Shown here piece after piece: positions 34,650 to 43,627 of a stretch of 64,000 bases of DNA (its first letter is position 1; the number at the start of each line of letters is the position of its first letter). The DNA is from Salinibaculum sp. SYNS191 (GTDB lineage: Archaea > Halobacteriota > Halobacteria > Halobacteriales > Haloarculaceae): contig NZ_CP147838.1 in assembly GCF_037338445.1 (NCBI RefSeq), positions 1,240,001 through 1,304,000 of the forward strand, in the 5' to 3' direction. The position numbers and the translations under genes are program-made. The notes under the pieces were generated by a model that worked only from the letters and a program-made list of their open reading frames with translations, searched no databases and was not told the DNA's origin.

Positions 34650-35630
34650 TCAGGGTCTGATCCGGTCGACGACCCGCTGCACGCGGGTGGAGGTCGCAAC
34701 CTCGTAGAGGCCTCCGGGGCTGAAGAGCACGACGAGAATGAGGAACGTCCCGAGTGCAATCTGGAAGACTTCGGGAGCGCTGAGGACGAGCACCTCCGAG
34801 AGGAGTCCGAAGACGAACGCGCCGACCAGCGGGCCGGCGATGGTCCCGATGCCGCCGATGATAGTCATCACCGTCATCTCCAGCGTGAAGCGCAGGTCGA
34901 AGACGACGCTGGGGTCGATGTATGAGATGGTGAAGGCATAGAGCCCGCCGGCAATAGCCGGGAAGAAGGCGCTGACCGCGAAGGCGAATAGCTTCGTTCG
35001 GGTGGTGTGGATGCCCATCGACTCGGCGACGTGCTCGCGCTCGCGGATGGCGCGCATGTGGAGTCCGACCTTGCTGTTGACTATTAACGTCGAGACGACG
35101 ACGGTCACGACCGCGAGGATTCCGAGGGAGTAGTAGACGACCTCCACGCTCGGGCCGGTGAAGACCGTCAGGCCGTGGGTCCCGTTGGTCAGCGGTTCGA
35201 GCGGTCCCTCGGCGACGAGTTTCGCCACCTCGTTGAGGACGAGCATTGCGATAGCGAAGTAGACGCCCTTGATTCGCAGCGACGGAATCCCGACGAGGAG
35301 GGCGAACGCCGCCGCCAGCATTCCCGCAGCGAGCAAGGCGAGCACCCAGTGAATCCCGTAGCCGCCGAAGAGGATGAACGTCGTGAACGCACCGATGCCG
35401 ATGAACATGCTGTGGCCGAACGAGAGGTAGCCGGTGAAGCCGCTGATGAGGTTCCACGACTCGCTGAGGACCACGTAGAAGTACGCGATGGAGAACACCG
35501 TCATCAGGTAGTTGCTGCCCTGCATCGGAACCGCCAGACCACCGAGCACCAGCAGGCCACCGAGCGCGAGACGACGCCTGTTGAACGGACGGCGCTCCGG
35601 AATCCGCTGGAACAGCGACCGGACGTTCAT
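34650..35630 (-). CDS. ABC transporter permease, LivM type
   Basis: The 326-residue permease has 8-10 helices. The LivM motif SESWNLISGFTGYLSFGHSMFIGIGAFTT lies near residues 57-85, and the cytoplasmic coupling loop near residue 200 contains an EREHVAESMGI helix. The C-terminus ends in a basic RVQRVVDRIRP helix. The start overlaps the livH stop by 1 nt. Together with livH, LivG, LivF and the binding protein it completes importer 1. Confidence 0.9.
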   Translation of the reverse strand: MNVRSLFQRIPERRPFNRRRLALGGLLVLGGLAVPMQGSNYLMTVFSIAYFYVVLSESWNLISGFTGYLSFGHSMFIGIGAFTTFILFGGYGIHWVLALLAAGMLAAAFALLVGIPSLRIKGVYFAIAMLVLNEVAKLVAEGPLEPLTNGTHGLTVFTGPSVEVVYYSLGILAVVTVVVSTLIVNSKVGLHMRAIREREHVAESMGIHTTRTKLFAFAVSAFFPAIAGGLYAFTISYIDPSVVFDLRFTLEMTVMTIIGGIGTIAGPLVGAFVFGLLSEVLVLSAPEVFQIALGTFLILVVLFSPGGLYEVATSTRVQRVVDRIRP

Positions 35631-36511
35631 CAGTCCCGCCTCCCGGGCGTGCCGAACAGTCCGCTGGGGAAGAACACCAGGACGACGAACACCATGCTGA
35701 GCGCGAGGATGTTGCCCGTCGTGATGTCGAACAGGTGGCCGCCTAGATGGTCGACGCTGCTGTAGAGAATCGCCCCGACGAACGCGCCGAAGAAACTCCC
35801 GAGGCCACCCAGAATCATCACGACGAAGGAATCGAGCACGAACTCGAAGCCCATGTTCGGGGTAATCGAGCGGAACATCGAGAGGAGGATGCCGCTGCTG
35901 GCTGCCAGGACGCTGGCGAGGACGAACGTCTTCGCGTCGATATTTCGGACGTCGATACCGACGCGAGTCGCCTGCTCGCGGTTCTGTGCGGTCGCCCGAA
36001 TCGCCCGCCCCAGTTGCGTCCGGTTGAGGACGAGATAGACCGCTAGGTAGAGGGCCACCGCGAAGGCGCCAGCGAGCAGGAGCGACTTGCCAAAGCGCAC
36101 CCCGAGAAACTCGTAGCTCCCGACGAGGAACTGGTAGCTCCGTCGGTTCGGCTCCCACGCGAGCCGTGCGACGTTGATGAGGATGATGCTCACTCCGAAG
36201 GTAATCAGAAGCGAATCGTTCTCCAGCGACTCCCTGTCCATGATTCTGCTTAGCAACCCGCCGTAGAGCAGGTAGCCGACGAGGCCCGCCAGCGCGACGA
36301 GCGGGAGAAAGGCCAGCAGCGGGTTGATCCCCCACCAGGTGTAGAGCCAGAACGTCCCGTACGCGGAGAGCATGATGAACTCGCCGTGGGCCACGTTGAC
36401 GACCTTCATCACACCGAAGACGAGCGACAGCCCGACAGCCGCCAGGGCCAGCAACAACCCCACCATAATCCCGTTTACCAGTACCTGAAGCGTGACGCTC
36501 AACTCGGCCAT
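35630..36511 (-). CDS. ABC transporter permease, LivH type
   Basis: The 293-residue permease has eight helices. The N-terminal signature NGIMVGLLLALAAVGLSLVFG and VVNVAHGEFIMLSAY are diagnostic of LivH. I chose the ATG at 36511 because a minus-strand TATA (GGTCTATAAG, 36536-36545) is about 30 nt upstream; the annotated alternative at 36526 would be too close. It is divergent from P450 gene 3. Confidence 0.9.
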   Translation of the reverse strand: MAELSVTLQVLVNGIMVGLLLALAAVGLSLVFGVMKVVNVAHGEFIMLSAYGTFWLYTWWGINPLLAFLPLVALAGLVGYLLYGGLLSRIMDRESLENDSLLITFGVSIILINVARLAWEPNRRSYQFLVGSYEFLGVRFGKSLLLAGAFAVALYLAVYLVLNRTQLGRAIRATAQNREQATRVGIDVRNIDAKTFVLASVLAASSGILLSMFRSITPNMGFEFVLDSFVVMILGGLGSFFGAFVGAILYSSVDHLGGHLFDITTGNILALSMVFVVLVFFPSGLFGTPGRRD

Positions 36512-36573
36512 GTCGTTAGAGACCATACCGCTTACCGCTTATAGACCTTCCTCCGACCAGTCGAGGGTGGACC

Positions 36574-36642
36574 GCTACCTAGAGCCTGTAGGTGGCAGCA
36601 CCGCCGAGGGTGGCCGTGGCAGACCGTAGCAAAGTGTTTTAT
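36574..36642 (+). promoter_or_regulatory. Inverted repeat with CTAG core and P450 gene 3 TATA box
   Basis: GCTACCTA at 36574-36581 and TAGGTGGC at 36589-36596 are inverted with one mismatch around a 7-nt spacer, and the left arm includes ACCTAG. The plus-strand TATA TTTTAT at 36637-36642 is about 26 nt before the P450 ATG. The repeat lies between the divergent livH and P450 promoters. Confidence 0.5.
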
Positions 36643-36664
36643 CGATAGTTGCGTATACCGGTGC

Positions 36665-37897
36665 ATGGACACCTCGAAACCAGGCCAACGTGGTGCATTC
36701 GAAATTCCGGACGGCGTCGCCGACGACGAGGGACAACTGAACCCGTATCCGTGGTACGACGAGATGCGAGAGAACGCACCCGTTCGCTTCGACGACGAAC
36801 GGCACGTCTGGGACGTATTCCGGTACGACGATGTCGAGCGAGTCATCTCGGATTACGGGTCCTTCTCTTCCGAGAGCGGCGCGACGAACACCATCGACAT
36901 GCTGCTCAACGCCAACGAGAAGACGGAGACGACAGACACGCTGGCGAGCGTCGACCCGCCGACACACACCGAGTTCCGTGGCATCGTCGACGACGTGTTC
37001 CGCCCGGGCTATCTGAAACGGTACCAGGAGACCTTCGAGAATATGGCCGAGGATTTCGTTGCAGATGCTGTCACAGGCACGGACGAAATCGACTTCGTCG
37101 ACGACGTCGCCTGGCACTTCCCGGTCACTGTCATCGCGGAGATTCTCGGAGTGCCACCGGCGGACCGCGAACAGTTCAAAACCTGGTCGGACGACCTGGT
37201 CGCCGCCCCGGACGAGCGGACGCCGGAGGCTAAACAGCGGGCCCACGAGAAACGCGTCGAGGTACACCAGGAGATGACCGACTACTTCGCCGACATCGTC
37301 GCCGAACGCCGCGAGAACCCGAAAGACGACCTCGTCACGACGATAATCGAGGACGGCGACGGGATTCTGACCGGCCAGGAGATGTACAACTTCGGCCTGT
37401 TCCTGTTGCTCGCTGGGAACGTCACCACCCGCCACATCCTGACGAACGCCATCTGGACGTTCGTCGACCAGGACATCGTCGGCGACCTCCAGGACGGGTC
37501 GATTCCGATGGACCGCGCCGTCGAAGAGGTGCTTCGCTACCGCACCTCCGTCCACGTCATCCGCCGACAGACCTCGGAGGACGTCGAACTGCAGGGCGAG
37601 ACGATTCCCGCGGGGGATTTCGTCGTCGCGCATCTCGGCGCGGCCAACCGCGACCCACGCCAGTTCGACGACGCGGAGACGTTCGACCCGACCCGTCAGC
37701 CGAACAAACACCTCGCATTCGGCCGGGGGCCCCACACGTGTCTCGGCGCGCCCGTCGCGCGGATGGAGGCCGAAATCATGCTCTCGGCGTTTCTCGACCG
37801 GGTCGACACCGTCGACATCGCCACTGACGAACTCGAGCCCTTCTACGGGAGCAACGTCTACGGCCTCGAATCGCTCCCGCTCTCGGTCTCCACGTGA
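36665..37897 (+). CDS. Cytochrome P450 (third of three)
   Basis: The 410-residue P450 is more divergent than the other two but has the same design. Cys359 ligates heme in FGRGPHTCLG, ExxR is Glu288-Arg291, and the I-helix AGNVTT spans 250-255, again with Val instead of the acidic residue. Three P450s sharing this change suggests common descent and a common chemistry. It stands between the importer 1 permeases and an SDR, and likely acts on the imported compound or a later intermediate. Confidence 0.9.
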   Translation: MDTSKPGQRGAFEIPDGVADDEGQLNPYPWYDEMRENAPVRFDDERHVWDVFRYDDVERVISDYGSFSSESGATNTIDMLLNANEKTETTDTLASVDPPTHTEFRGIVDDVFRPGYLKRYQETFENMAEDFVADAVTGTDEIDFVDDVAWHFPVTVIAEILGVPPADREQFKTWSDDLVAAPDERTPEAKQRAHEKRVEVHQEMTDYFADIVAERRENPKDDLVTTIIEDGDGILTGQEMYNFGLFLLLAGNVTTRHILTNAIWTFVDQDIVGDLQDGSIPMDRAVEEVLRYRTSVHVIRRQTSEDVELQGETIPAGDFVVAHLGAANRDPRQFDDAETFDPTRQPNKHLAFGRGPHTCLGAPVARMEAEIMLSAFLDRVDTVDIATDELEPFYGSNVYGLESLPLSVST

Positions 37898-37923
37898 GCG
37901 GCGGCCGGCGTGCACCGGACTGT

Positions 37924-37942
37924 CGCACACCAGAAGTGTGCG
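37924..37942. promoter_or_regulatory. Perfect 7-bp inverted repeat
   Basis: CGCACAC and GTGTGCG flank a 5-nt spacer 26 nt after the P450 stop and about 85 nt before the next start. It could terminate P450 transcription or serve as an operator for the SDR gene. Confidence 0.45.
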
Positions 37943-37963
37943 CCCTGTCGCGGGGCCGTGCGG

Positions 37964-37995
37964 ACCTAGTCCAGCGAGGCGGAGGTAATTATAAG
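37964..37995 (+). promoter_or_regulatory. CTAG-type operator plus TATA box
   Basis: ACCTAGTCCAGC starts at 37964 and TAATTATAAG lies at 37986-37995. The CTAG-to-TATA spacing is 16-17 nt and the TATA is about 36 nt before the ATG at 38027. Confidence 0.6.
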
Positions 37996-38026
37996 CGGGT
38001 CCCGCCTCACTCCGTAGACGAGTATC

Positions 38027-38785
38027 ATGCTAGTCCAGGACAAGGTCGCAGTCATCACGGGTGCAGCCTCCGGAATCGGCGAGTCGACGGCGCTGCGGTA
38101 CGCCGAGGAAGGTGCGAAGGTCGTCGCGGCGGACGTAGACGTCGAGGCCGGCCAGGCAACGGTCGACGAAATCGAGGACGACGGCGGCGAGGCGACCTTC
38201 GTCGAGACCAACGTCGCCGAGGAAGACGACGTGAAGGAGATGATAGAGACGGCGGTCAGCGAGTACGGCGGCATCGACGTCCTGTTCAACAACGCGGGCA
38301 TCGAGGGCCCGCTGTCGACGTTCGCGGACTACGACATGGACTCCTTCGACCAGGTCGTCGCCGTGAACCTCAGGGGCGTCTTCATGGGAATCAAGTACGG
38401 CATCGAGGCGATGCTGGCCGACGGCGGCGGGTCGATAATCAGTACCTCCTCCATTGCGGCCGACTCCGGCGTCATGGGTCGCAGCGCCTACAGCGCGACG
38501 AAGGCCGGCGTCAACGGCATGACGCGGGTCGCCGCCATGGAGTACGCGGAGGACGACATCCGCGTGAACACGGTGTTGCCGGGCATCGTCGAGACGCCGA
38601 TGCACCACCGCGCCGCAGAGCAGAAACCCGACCGCGTCACACGCTTCGAGGTCTCCGAGGCGATGCAGGGAAAGGGCCAGCCGGAGCGCCTGGCCGACGC
38701 GGTGCTGTTCCTCGGGTCGGACCTCTCCGCGCGCATCACCGGCGTCACGCTCCCCGTCGACGGCGGGTTCCTCATCAAGCCCTGA
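38027..38785 (+). CDS. Short-chain dehydrogenase/reductase
   Basis: This is a classical SDR of 252 residues with TGAASGIG near 13-20, Asp at the end of strand 2 (VVAADVD, NAD-type), NNAG near residue 90, and catalytic Ser and YSATK near residues 145-160. It probably oxidises a hydroxyl introduced by the P450s or by enoyl-CoA hydration. It has its own CTAG-type promoter, and the amidohydrolase gene follows after 106 nt. Confidence 0.9.
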   Translation: MLVQDKVAVITGAASGIGESTALRYAEEGAKVVAADVDVEAGQATVDEIEDDGGEATFVETNVAEEDDVKEMIETAVSEYGGIDVLFNNAGIEGPLSTFADYDMDSFDQVVAVNLRGVFMGIKYGIEAMLADGGGSIISTSSIAADSGVMGRSAYSATKAGVNGMTRVAAMEYAEDDIRVNTVLPGIVETPMHHRAAEQKPDRVTRFEVSEAMQGKGQPERLADAVLFLGSDLSARITGVTLPVDGGFLIKP

Positions 38786-38891
38786 GGCGCGCACCAGTCC
38801 GGTTCCGCCCCAGTTCTCACACCCTTCTTGCCGGTCGGGTTCACGCCACCGGAACACTTTCAATCGCATAGCGTCACCTTGCACCTGACGC

Positions 38892-39830
38892 ATGCCACGC
38901 ATCGTAGACATCCACTCGCACCTGTGGGCGGAGGACTGGCTCCCGGAGCGGTTCTGGGACGCCTTCGTCGACATCGCCGTCCGGGAGAACGAGAAGAAGG
39001 GCAAGACCGTCGACCCCGAGCGCATCCGGGAGTCGTACCTGCCGACGTACTGGGATCCGACCGGCGAGGCGCTGCTCGAACGCATGGACGAGGCCGGCAT
39101 CGACCACCAGAACGTCTTCGGCGTGGACTTCGGCGTCGGGCTGGGCGACCCCGAGACGCCGATTCAGGAGGTCAACAGGACGATTGCCGCCTTCCGCGAC
39201 GACCACCCCGACCGCATCTCCGCGTTCGCGACCATCGACCCCCGCCGCCCCGGCGCGGCCGACCACATCGAGACGGCCTTCACCGACCTCGACATGGACG
39301 GCCTGAAGTTGCACCCGACGGCGGGGTTCTATCACCACGACCAGGAGACCTACCGGCTCCTGGAGATTGCCCGCCGGCACGACGTCCCTGTCCTGACGGA
39401 CACCGGCCCAATCTTTGCCCCGCTGTACAGCAAGTACTCCCACCCGAGCAACCTCGACGAGGTGCTGAGTGACTTCCCAGACCTCGACATCGTCGCCGCG
39501 CACATGTCCTTCGAGTGGTGGGAGGAGCTCCACGCCGTCGCCCGCTCGAAGGTCAACGCCCGCCTGCACGTGGACATCTCCGGCTGGCAGGAACGCTGCA
39601 AGGAGGACCCCGAGGAGTTCGCGACGGCCGTGCGGAAACTGATGGACGCCGTCGGGAGCGACCGGATGCACTTCGGGACCGACGACCCGGCGTTCGACCC
39701 GGTACACCCGAAAGAGGAGTGGATAGAGAACGTGCAGTCGCTGGCGGACAGGGAGACAGCACCGACGTTCTCGGATGCCGAAATCGAACAGTTACTCGGG
39801 AAAAACGCCGACCGGCTGCTCGGCCTCTAG
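38892..39830 (+). CDS. Amidohydrolase-2 family metal-dependent hydrolase or decarboxylase
   Basis: The 312-residue TIM-barrel protein (Amidohydro_2) keeps the metal site: HSH at 8-10, His in LKLHPTAGF, His in AAHMSFEWW and Asp in FGTDDP. The family includes decarboxylases of aromatic acids (ACMSD, gamma-resorcylate) and hydrolases of ring-cleavage products. In this context a C-C bond hydrolase or decarboxylase step is plausible. It overlaps the convergent livF gene of importer 2 by 4 bp. Confidence 0.85.
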   Translation: MPRIVDIHSHLWAEDWLPERFWDAFVDIAVRENEKKGKTVDPERIRESYLPTYWDPTGEALLERMDEAGIDHQNVFGVDFGVGLGDPETPIQEVNRTIAAFRDDHPDRISAFATIDPRRPGAADHIETAFTDLDMDGLKLHPTAGFYHHDQETYRLLEIARRHDVPVLTDTGPIFAPLYSKYSHPSNLDEVLSDFPDLDIVAAHMSFEWWEELHAVARSKVNARLHVDISGWQERCKEDPEEFATAVRKLMDAVGSDRMHFGTDDPAFDPVHPKEEWIENVQSLADRETAPTFSDAEIEQLLGKNADRLLGL

Positions 39831-40564
39831 CCGCCGAGGTAGGTGTCGCGGATGTAGGTGTCGCCTTTCATCTCGTCTGCCGGTCCGGATTTGGCGACCT
39901 CACCGTTTTCCAGCAGATAGATGCGGTCGGCGTGGTTCAGCGCGAACGTGACGTTTTGCTCCGCGAGGAGGATGGTCACGCCGCGGTCCTGAATCGGGTC
40001 GAGCGCCTCGCTGATGTCGTCGATGATGACCGGTGCGAGCCCCAGCGTCGGTTCGTCGAGGATGAGCAGTTCCGGGTCGCCCATGAGCGCCCGCCCGATG
40101 GCGAGCATCTGCTGTTCGCCGCCCGACATGGTGCGGGCCTCCTGGGACCGGCGCTCTTCGAGCCGCGGAAAGAGGTCGTAGACGAACGACAGCAGTTCGT
40201 CGACGGTGTCGCGGCTCCGGTAGCCCCCCATCGTGAGGTTCTCCTCGACGTCCATGAACGGGAACAGGTCGCGCTTCTCCGTGCAGTATATCATCCCGTC
40301 CTCGACGAGGGTCGACTGGTCGACGTCGCCGACCTCCTGTCCCTTGTAGGAGAGTTGTCCCGAGTAGGGGAGAAAGCCCGCGGTCGTGTCCGCGAAGGTG
40401 GTCTTCCCGGCCCCGTTGGGTCCGATGAGCGAGACGATTTCGCCCTCGTCGATAGTGAGGTCGATACCGCGGAGCGCCCTGACCTTCCCGTAGGAGACGG
40501 AGATGTCGCTCGCTTCGACGATGGAGTCGCCCGCCGCCCGGGTTTTCGTCGTCTGGCCGCTCAT
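39827..40564 (-). CDS. ABC transporter ATP-binding protein, LivF type (importer 2)
   Basis: The 245-residue ATPase has Walker A GPNGAGKT near residue 48, TEKRDLFPFMDVEENL (LivF type), signature MSGGEQQ near residue 147 and Walker B LLILDEPTLGLAP. Its start overlaps the stop of the livG gene by 4 bp. It is the last gene of the livH-livM-livG-livF operon of importer 2. Confidence 0.92.
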   Translation of the reverse strand: MSGQTTKTRAAGDSIVEASDISVSYGKVRALRGIDLTIDEGEIVSLIGPNGAGKTTFADTTAGFLPYSGQLSYKGQEVGDVDQSTLVEDGMIYCTEKRDLFPFMDVEENLTMGGYRSRDTVDELLSFVYDLFPRLEERRSQEARTMSGGEQQMLAIGRALMGDPELLILDEPTLGLAPVIIDDISEALDPIQDRGVTILLAEQNVTFALNHADRIYLLENGEVAKSGPADEMKGDTYIRDTYLGG

Positions 40565-41349
40565 ATCTCCGACCCCCCGAGGTACGCTTCCTGCACCGTC
40601 GGGTCGTTCTTGATCTCCTCGGGACTCCCGTCGGCGATGCGCTCGCCGAAGTTGATGACCACGGCCCGGTCGATGAGGTTCAACAGGCCGCGCATGTTGT
40701 GGTCGACGACGATGAGCGTCATGCCCTCCTGGCGGAGGTTCTCGAAGAGTTCCGAGAGGCCGCGGACTTCCTTGCCGGAGAGCCCGGCGAAGGGCTCGTC
40801 GACCAGCAGGAGGTCCGGGTCGGTGGCGATTGCCCGCGCGATTTCGAGGCGAATCATGCCGGCGTGGGGCAGTTCGTCGGGCATCTTGTGCATGTCGTCG
40901 CCGAGGCCGACGCGCTCGCAGATGTCCGCCGCCTCCGCCGCCGTCGAGCCGAACAGCCCAGAGAGCGTCACCAGCTTGTTGGAGACGTTCGCCAGTTCGA
41001 CGTTCGAGAGGACGTCGCGGTCCGGGAGCGGCCGGAACGTCTGGAAGGTGCGGGCCATTCCCTTCTGGACCATCGTGTGTGCCGGCAGCGCGGTGACCTC
41101 CTCGCCGTTGAAGCGGACGGTGCCGCTCGTCGGTTTGAACGTCCCGAAGATGCAGTTGAACGTCGTCGACTTCCCCGCGCCGTTCGGGCCGATGAACCCG
41201 AGTATCTCCTGTTTCGAGACGTCGAAGGAGAGGTCCGAGACGGCAGTGAGTCCGCCGAACCGCTTCGTCATATTCTCGACTTTCAGAATCGTCTCCGCGT
41301 CCGCCGACACGTCCGTCGCAGCCGTGGTCTGTGGTGAATCGGTGCTCAT
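40561..41349 (-). CDS. ABC transporter ATP-binding protein, LivG type (importer 2)
   Basis: The 262-residue ATPase has Walker A GPNGAGKS near residue 56, the LivG sequence MARTFQTFRPLPDRDVLSNVE, a degenerate signature in place of LSGGQ (ELPHAGMIRLEIARA near residue 165) and Walker B LLLVDEPFAGLSG. The loss of the canonical LSGGQ is notable and may lower its ATPase contribution. The gene overlaps livM and livF by 4 bp on each side. Confidence 0.9.
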   Translation of the reverse strand: MSTDSPQTTAATDVSADAETILKVENMTKRFGGLTAVSDLSFDVSKQEILGFIGPNGAGKSTTFNCIFGTFKPTSGTVRFNGEEVTALPAHTMVQKGMARTFQTFRPLPDRDVLSNVELANVSNKLVTLSGLFGSTAAEAADICERVGLGDDMHKMPDELPHAGMIRLEIARAIATDPDLLLVDEPFAGLSGKEVRGLSELFENLRQEGMTLIVVDHNMRGLLNLIDRAVVINFGERIADGSPEEIKNDPTVQEAYLGGSEI

Positions 41350-42485
41350 CTGTTCCTCCCGTTGAATCGGTCTCTCATGTCGTCGTAGCTCTCGCGGTAC
41401 GTTTCCAGGACGCCGTCGAGGCGCGAGCGCCCGCCGTCAGTGACGGCCTGGGGGTCGCCGCCTCTGGCGTAACTCAACACCCGTCTGCCGTTGCGCGTCG
41501 CCCACGGCAGCACGCCCTCGCGCAGGTACATCAGCAGTGCCAGCATCATGAGGAAGAACAACACCTCGTCGACCTGGGTGACCGGCACGTCGAGCACCGG
41601 CACGAGGTAGTCGAGGCCCTCGAACCAGTCGGTGACCCAGAAGAAGAAGAAGCCGCCGAAGGCCGAGCCCGTGATGGTGCCGAACCCGCCGAAAATGGCG
41701 GCGATAAGCACCTCGATGATGACGACGAGGTCGAGCAACTGGGTCGGCGACGGACTCCCAGCGGGCGTGTGGACGAACACGGCACCCCCGAGGCCGCCGA
41801 GTGCCGCACTCAGCGTGAACGCGTAGAGCTTGAACTTGTCGGGGTTGATGCCCGCGCTGGACACCGCGTCCTCGCTCTCCTTGATGGCCGTGAATATCTC
41901 GCCGGTGTCCGACCGGGTAATCACGAACGTGAGCAAGAAGACGAAGAGGAACAACCCGAACGCGAGGTAGTAGTTCGCCTCCGCCGTCGCGACGAAGCTG
42001 TCCATCTGGATGAGGTTCTCCGGGTTCGGGAGGCCCCGCGTGCCGCCGGTCTCCTCCCGGAACAGCTGGAACATCCGGAGCAGGATGAGCGGGGGCAGGA
42101 GGGTGAACAGTGCGAGGTAGTGCCCCTCGATGCGGAGTGCCGGGAACCCGATGAGCAGGCCGGCCACTGCGGCGATGGTGACGCCAACCAGGATGCCGAG
42201 GAACGGGTCGACGCCGAAGTCGAGGTTCAGGATGGCCGTGGTGTAGCCACCGAGTGCGAAAAACAGCGTGTGGCCGAAGCTGACCATCCCCGTGTAGCCC
42301 GAGACGAAGTCCCAGCTGATGACGAAGACGACGAAGAAAAACGCCGCCGACATCGTGAGGACGTCGAGGGTTCCAATCTGCGTCGGCAGGACGGCGAGGC
42401 CGACGAAGAACAGGAACCCGAGCCAGTAGCGAACCGGAACCTCGCTGAGCCGGTCGAGAGACAGGGTGCGTTGGTCCGAACTCAT
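41346..42485 (-). CDS. ABC transporter permease, LivM type (importer 2)
   Basis: The 379-residue permease has about ten helices and the LivM signature VSGYTGMVSFGHTLFFALGGYTTA near residue 65. A coupling loop with KESEDAVSSAGINPDKFK lies near residue 215. The C-terminal cytoplasmic tail is longer than in importer 1 and Arg-rich. It overlaps livG by 4 bp and follows livH after 3 nt. Confidence 0.92.
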   Translation of the reverse strand: MSSDQRTLSLDRLSEVPVRYWLGFLFFVGLAVLPTQIGTLDVLTMSAAFFFVVFVISWDFVSGYTGMVSFGHTLFFALGGYTTAILNLDFGVDPFLGILVGVTIAAVAGLLIGFPALRIEGHYLALFTLLPPLILLRMFQLFREETGGTRGLPNPENLIQMDSFVATAEANYYLAFGLFLFVFLLTFVITRSDTGEIFTAIKESEDAVSSAGINPDKFKLYAFTLSAALGGLGGAVFVHTPAGSPSPTQLLDLVVIIEVLIAAIFGGFGTITGSAFGGFFFFWVTDWFEGLDYLVPVLDVPVTQVDEVLFFLMMLALLMYLREGVLPWATRNGRRVLSYARGGDPQAVTDGGRSRLDGVLETYRESYDDMRDRFNGRNR

Positions 42486-42488
42486 TCG

Positions 42489-43355
42489 TTACTCCTCCCC
42501 CGGACGGCCGAACAGCCCGTGTGGTCGAATCATTATCACGAGGAACATGACTGCCAGTGAGATGATGCCGGTCATCCGTGCGTCGATGAGTGTCGTGGTG
42601 ACCGTCTCCAGCGACCCGATGATGTAGGCCCCGACGACGCTCCCCTTGATCGACCCCATCCCGCCGAGGATGACGATTGCGAACGCGAGCAACAGCGGGT
42701 CGAGCCCCATGTTGTAGGACACCGACTGCGACATGCCGAAGAACAGGCCGGCGAGACCGGCCAGCCCGCCGGCAATCGCGTAGGTGTACGTCGTCGTGCG
42801 CTCCGTGTTGACGCCGACGAGGTTCGACCCTCGTTCGCTCATGCTGAGACTCTGTATGCCCCGGCCGATCCAGCTCCGGTTGGTGAAGACGATGAGACCC
42901 AGGATGAGCGCCCACGAGAACAGGAACAGGAACGCCGAGTTGTTCTGGAGGGTTATCCCGGCGATCTCGGTCTGCCCGGGGAAGAGGTCGGGGATGACCT
43001 TCGAACTCGTCCCCTCGACGAACAGGAAGATGTTCTCTGTGAGCAACAGGATGACGAGTGTTATTATGACGATAAATATCTCGTCCTCGATTCGTTTGAC
43101 GAATACCTTGTACACGCCCACGCTGAAGACAGCGGGAACGACGATGGCGAAGACTAACCCCAGCCAGATGCTCTGGTCGAGCAGCGACACCGTGTAGAAG
43201 GCTGCGAACCCACCAAGGATAATCGCTGCTCCGTGAGCAACGTTGAGTATATCACCCACGCCGAAGATCATCGTGAACCCGATTGCAACGAGGGCATAGA
43301 GCGCACTCAGAGTGAGTGCACTGATGACTAGATTGGTGACCTGTACCATGGTCAA
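42489..43355 (-). CDS. ABC transporter permease, LivH type (importer 2)
   Basis: The 288-residue permease has eight helices. The LivH segment AIGFTMIFGVGDILNVAHGA near residues 25-45 and the loop FFGMSQSV are present. It starts the livHMGF operon and is divergent from the binding-protein gene at 43628, which most likely supplies its receptor. Confidence 0.92.
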   Translation of the reverse strand: MTMVQVTNLVISALTLSALYALVAIGFTMIFGVGDILNVAHGAAIILGGFAAFYTVSLLDQSIWLGLVFAIVVPAVFSVGVYKVFVKRIEDEIFIVIITLVILLLTENIFLFVEGTSSKVIPDLFPGQTEIAGITLQNNSAFLFLFSWALILGLIVFTNRSWIGRGIQSLSMSERGSNLVGVNTERTTTYTYAIAGGLAGLAGLFFGMSQSVSYNMGLDPLLLAFAIVILGGMGSIKGSVVGAYIIGSLETVTTTLIDARMTGIISLAVMFLVIMIRPHGLFGRPGEE

Positions 43356-43565
43356 CTCGTGCCTCCCGACCTATTTAATACTTGTTGTCAGCCGGAGCGA
43401 CGTCCCGCGACTGGCGGGCAGCCGTCCCGGGGTCGAGACCGACCGACCAGCCCTGTTCAGTGACACTCCCGACTGGTTCACGGCGGATGCGAACTGGTGG
43501 TACGACGGCGCGTGCGGGCGCGAGGAACCGAACGGCGAAATTGCCGGCGCTGTCGCCGGAGCCGT

Positions 43566-43600
43566 GCCTAGACGACGATACGATTCCTCCATACATTTTT
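43566..43600 (+). promoter_or_regulatory. CTAG-type operator plus TATA box
   Basis: GCCTAGACGACG starts at 43566 and ATACATTTTT lies at 43591-43600, about 31 nt before the ATG at 43628. The CTAG-to-TATA spacing is about 20 nt. CCTCC (43587-43591) and GGAGG (43604-43608) bracket the TATA as a short inverted repeat. Confidence 0.6.
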
Positions 43601-43627
43601 GTAGGAGGGGATTCCTATCGGTATTGT

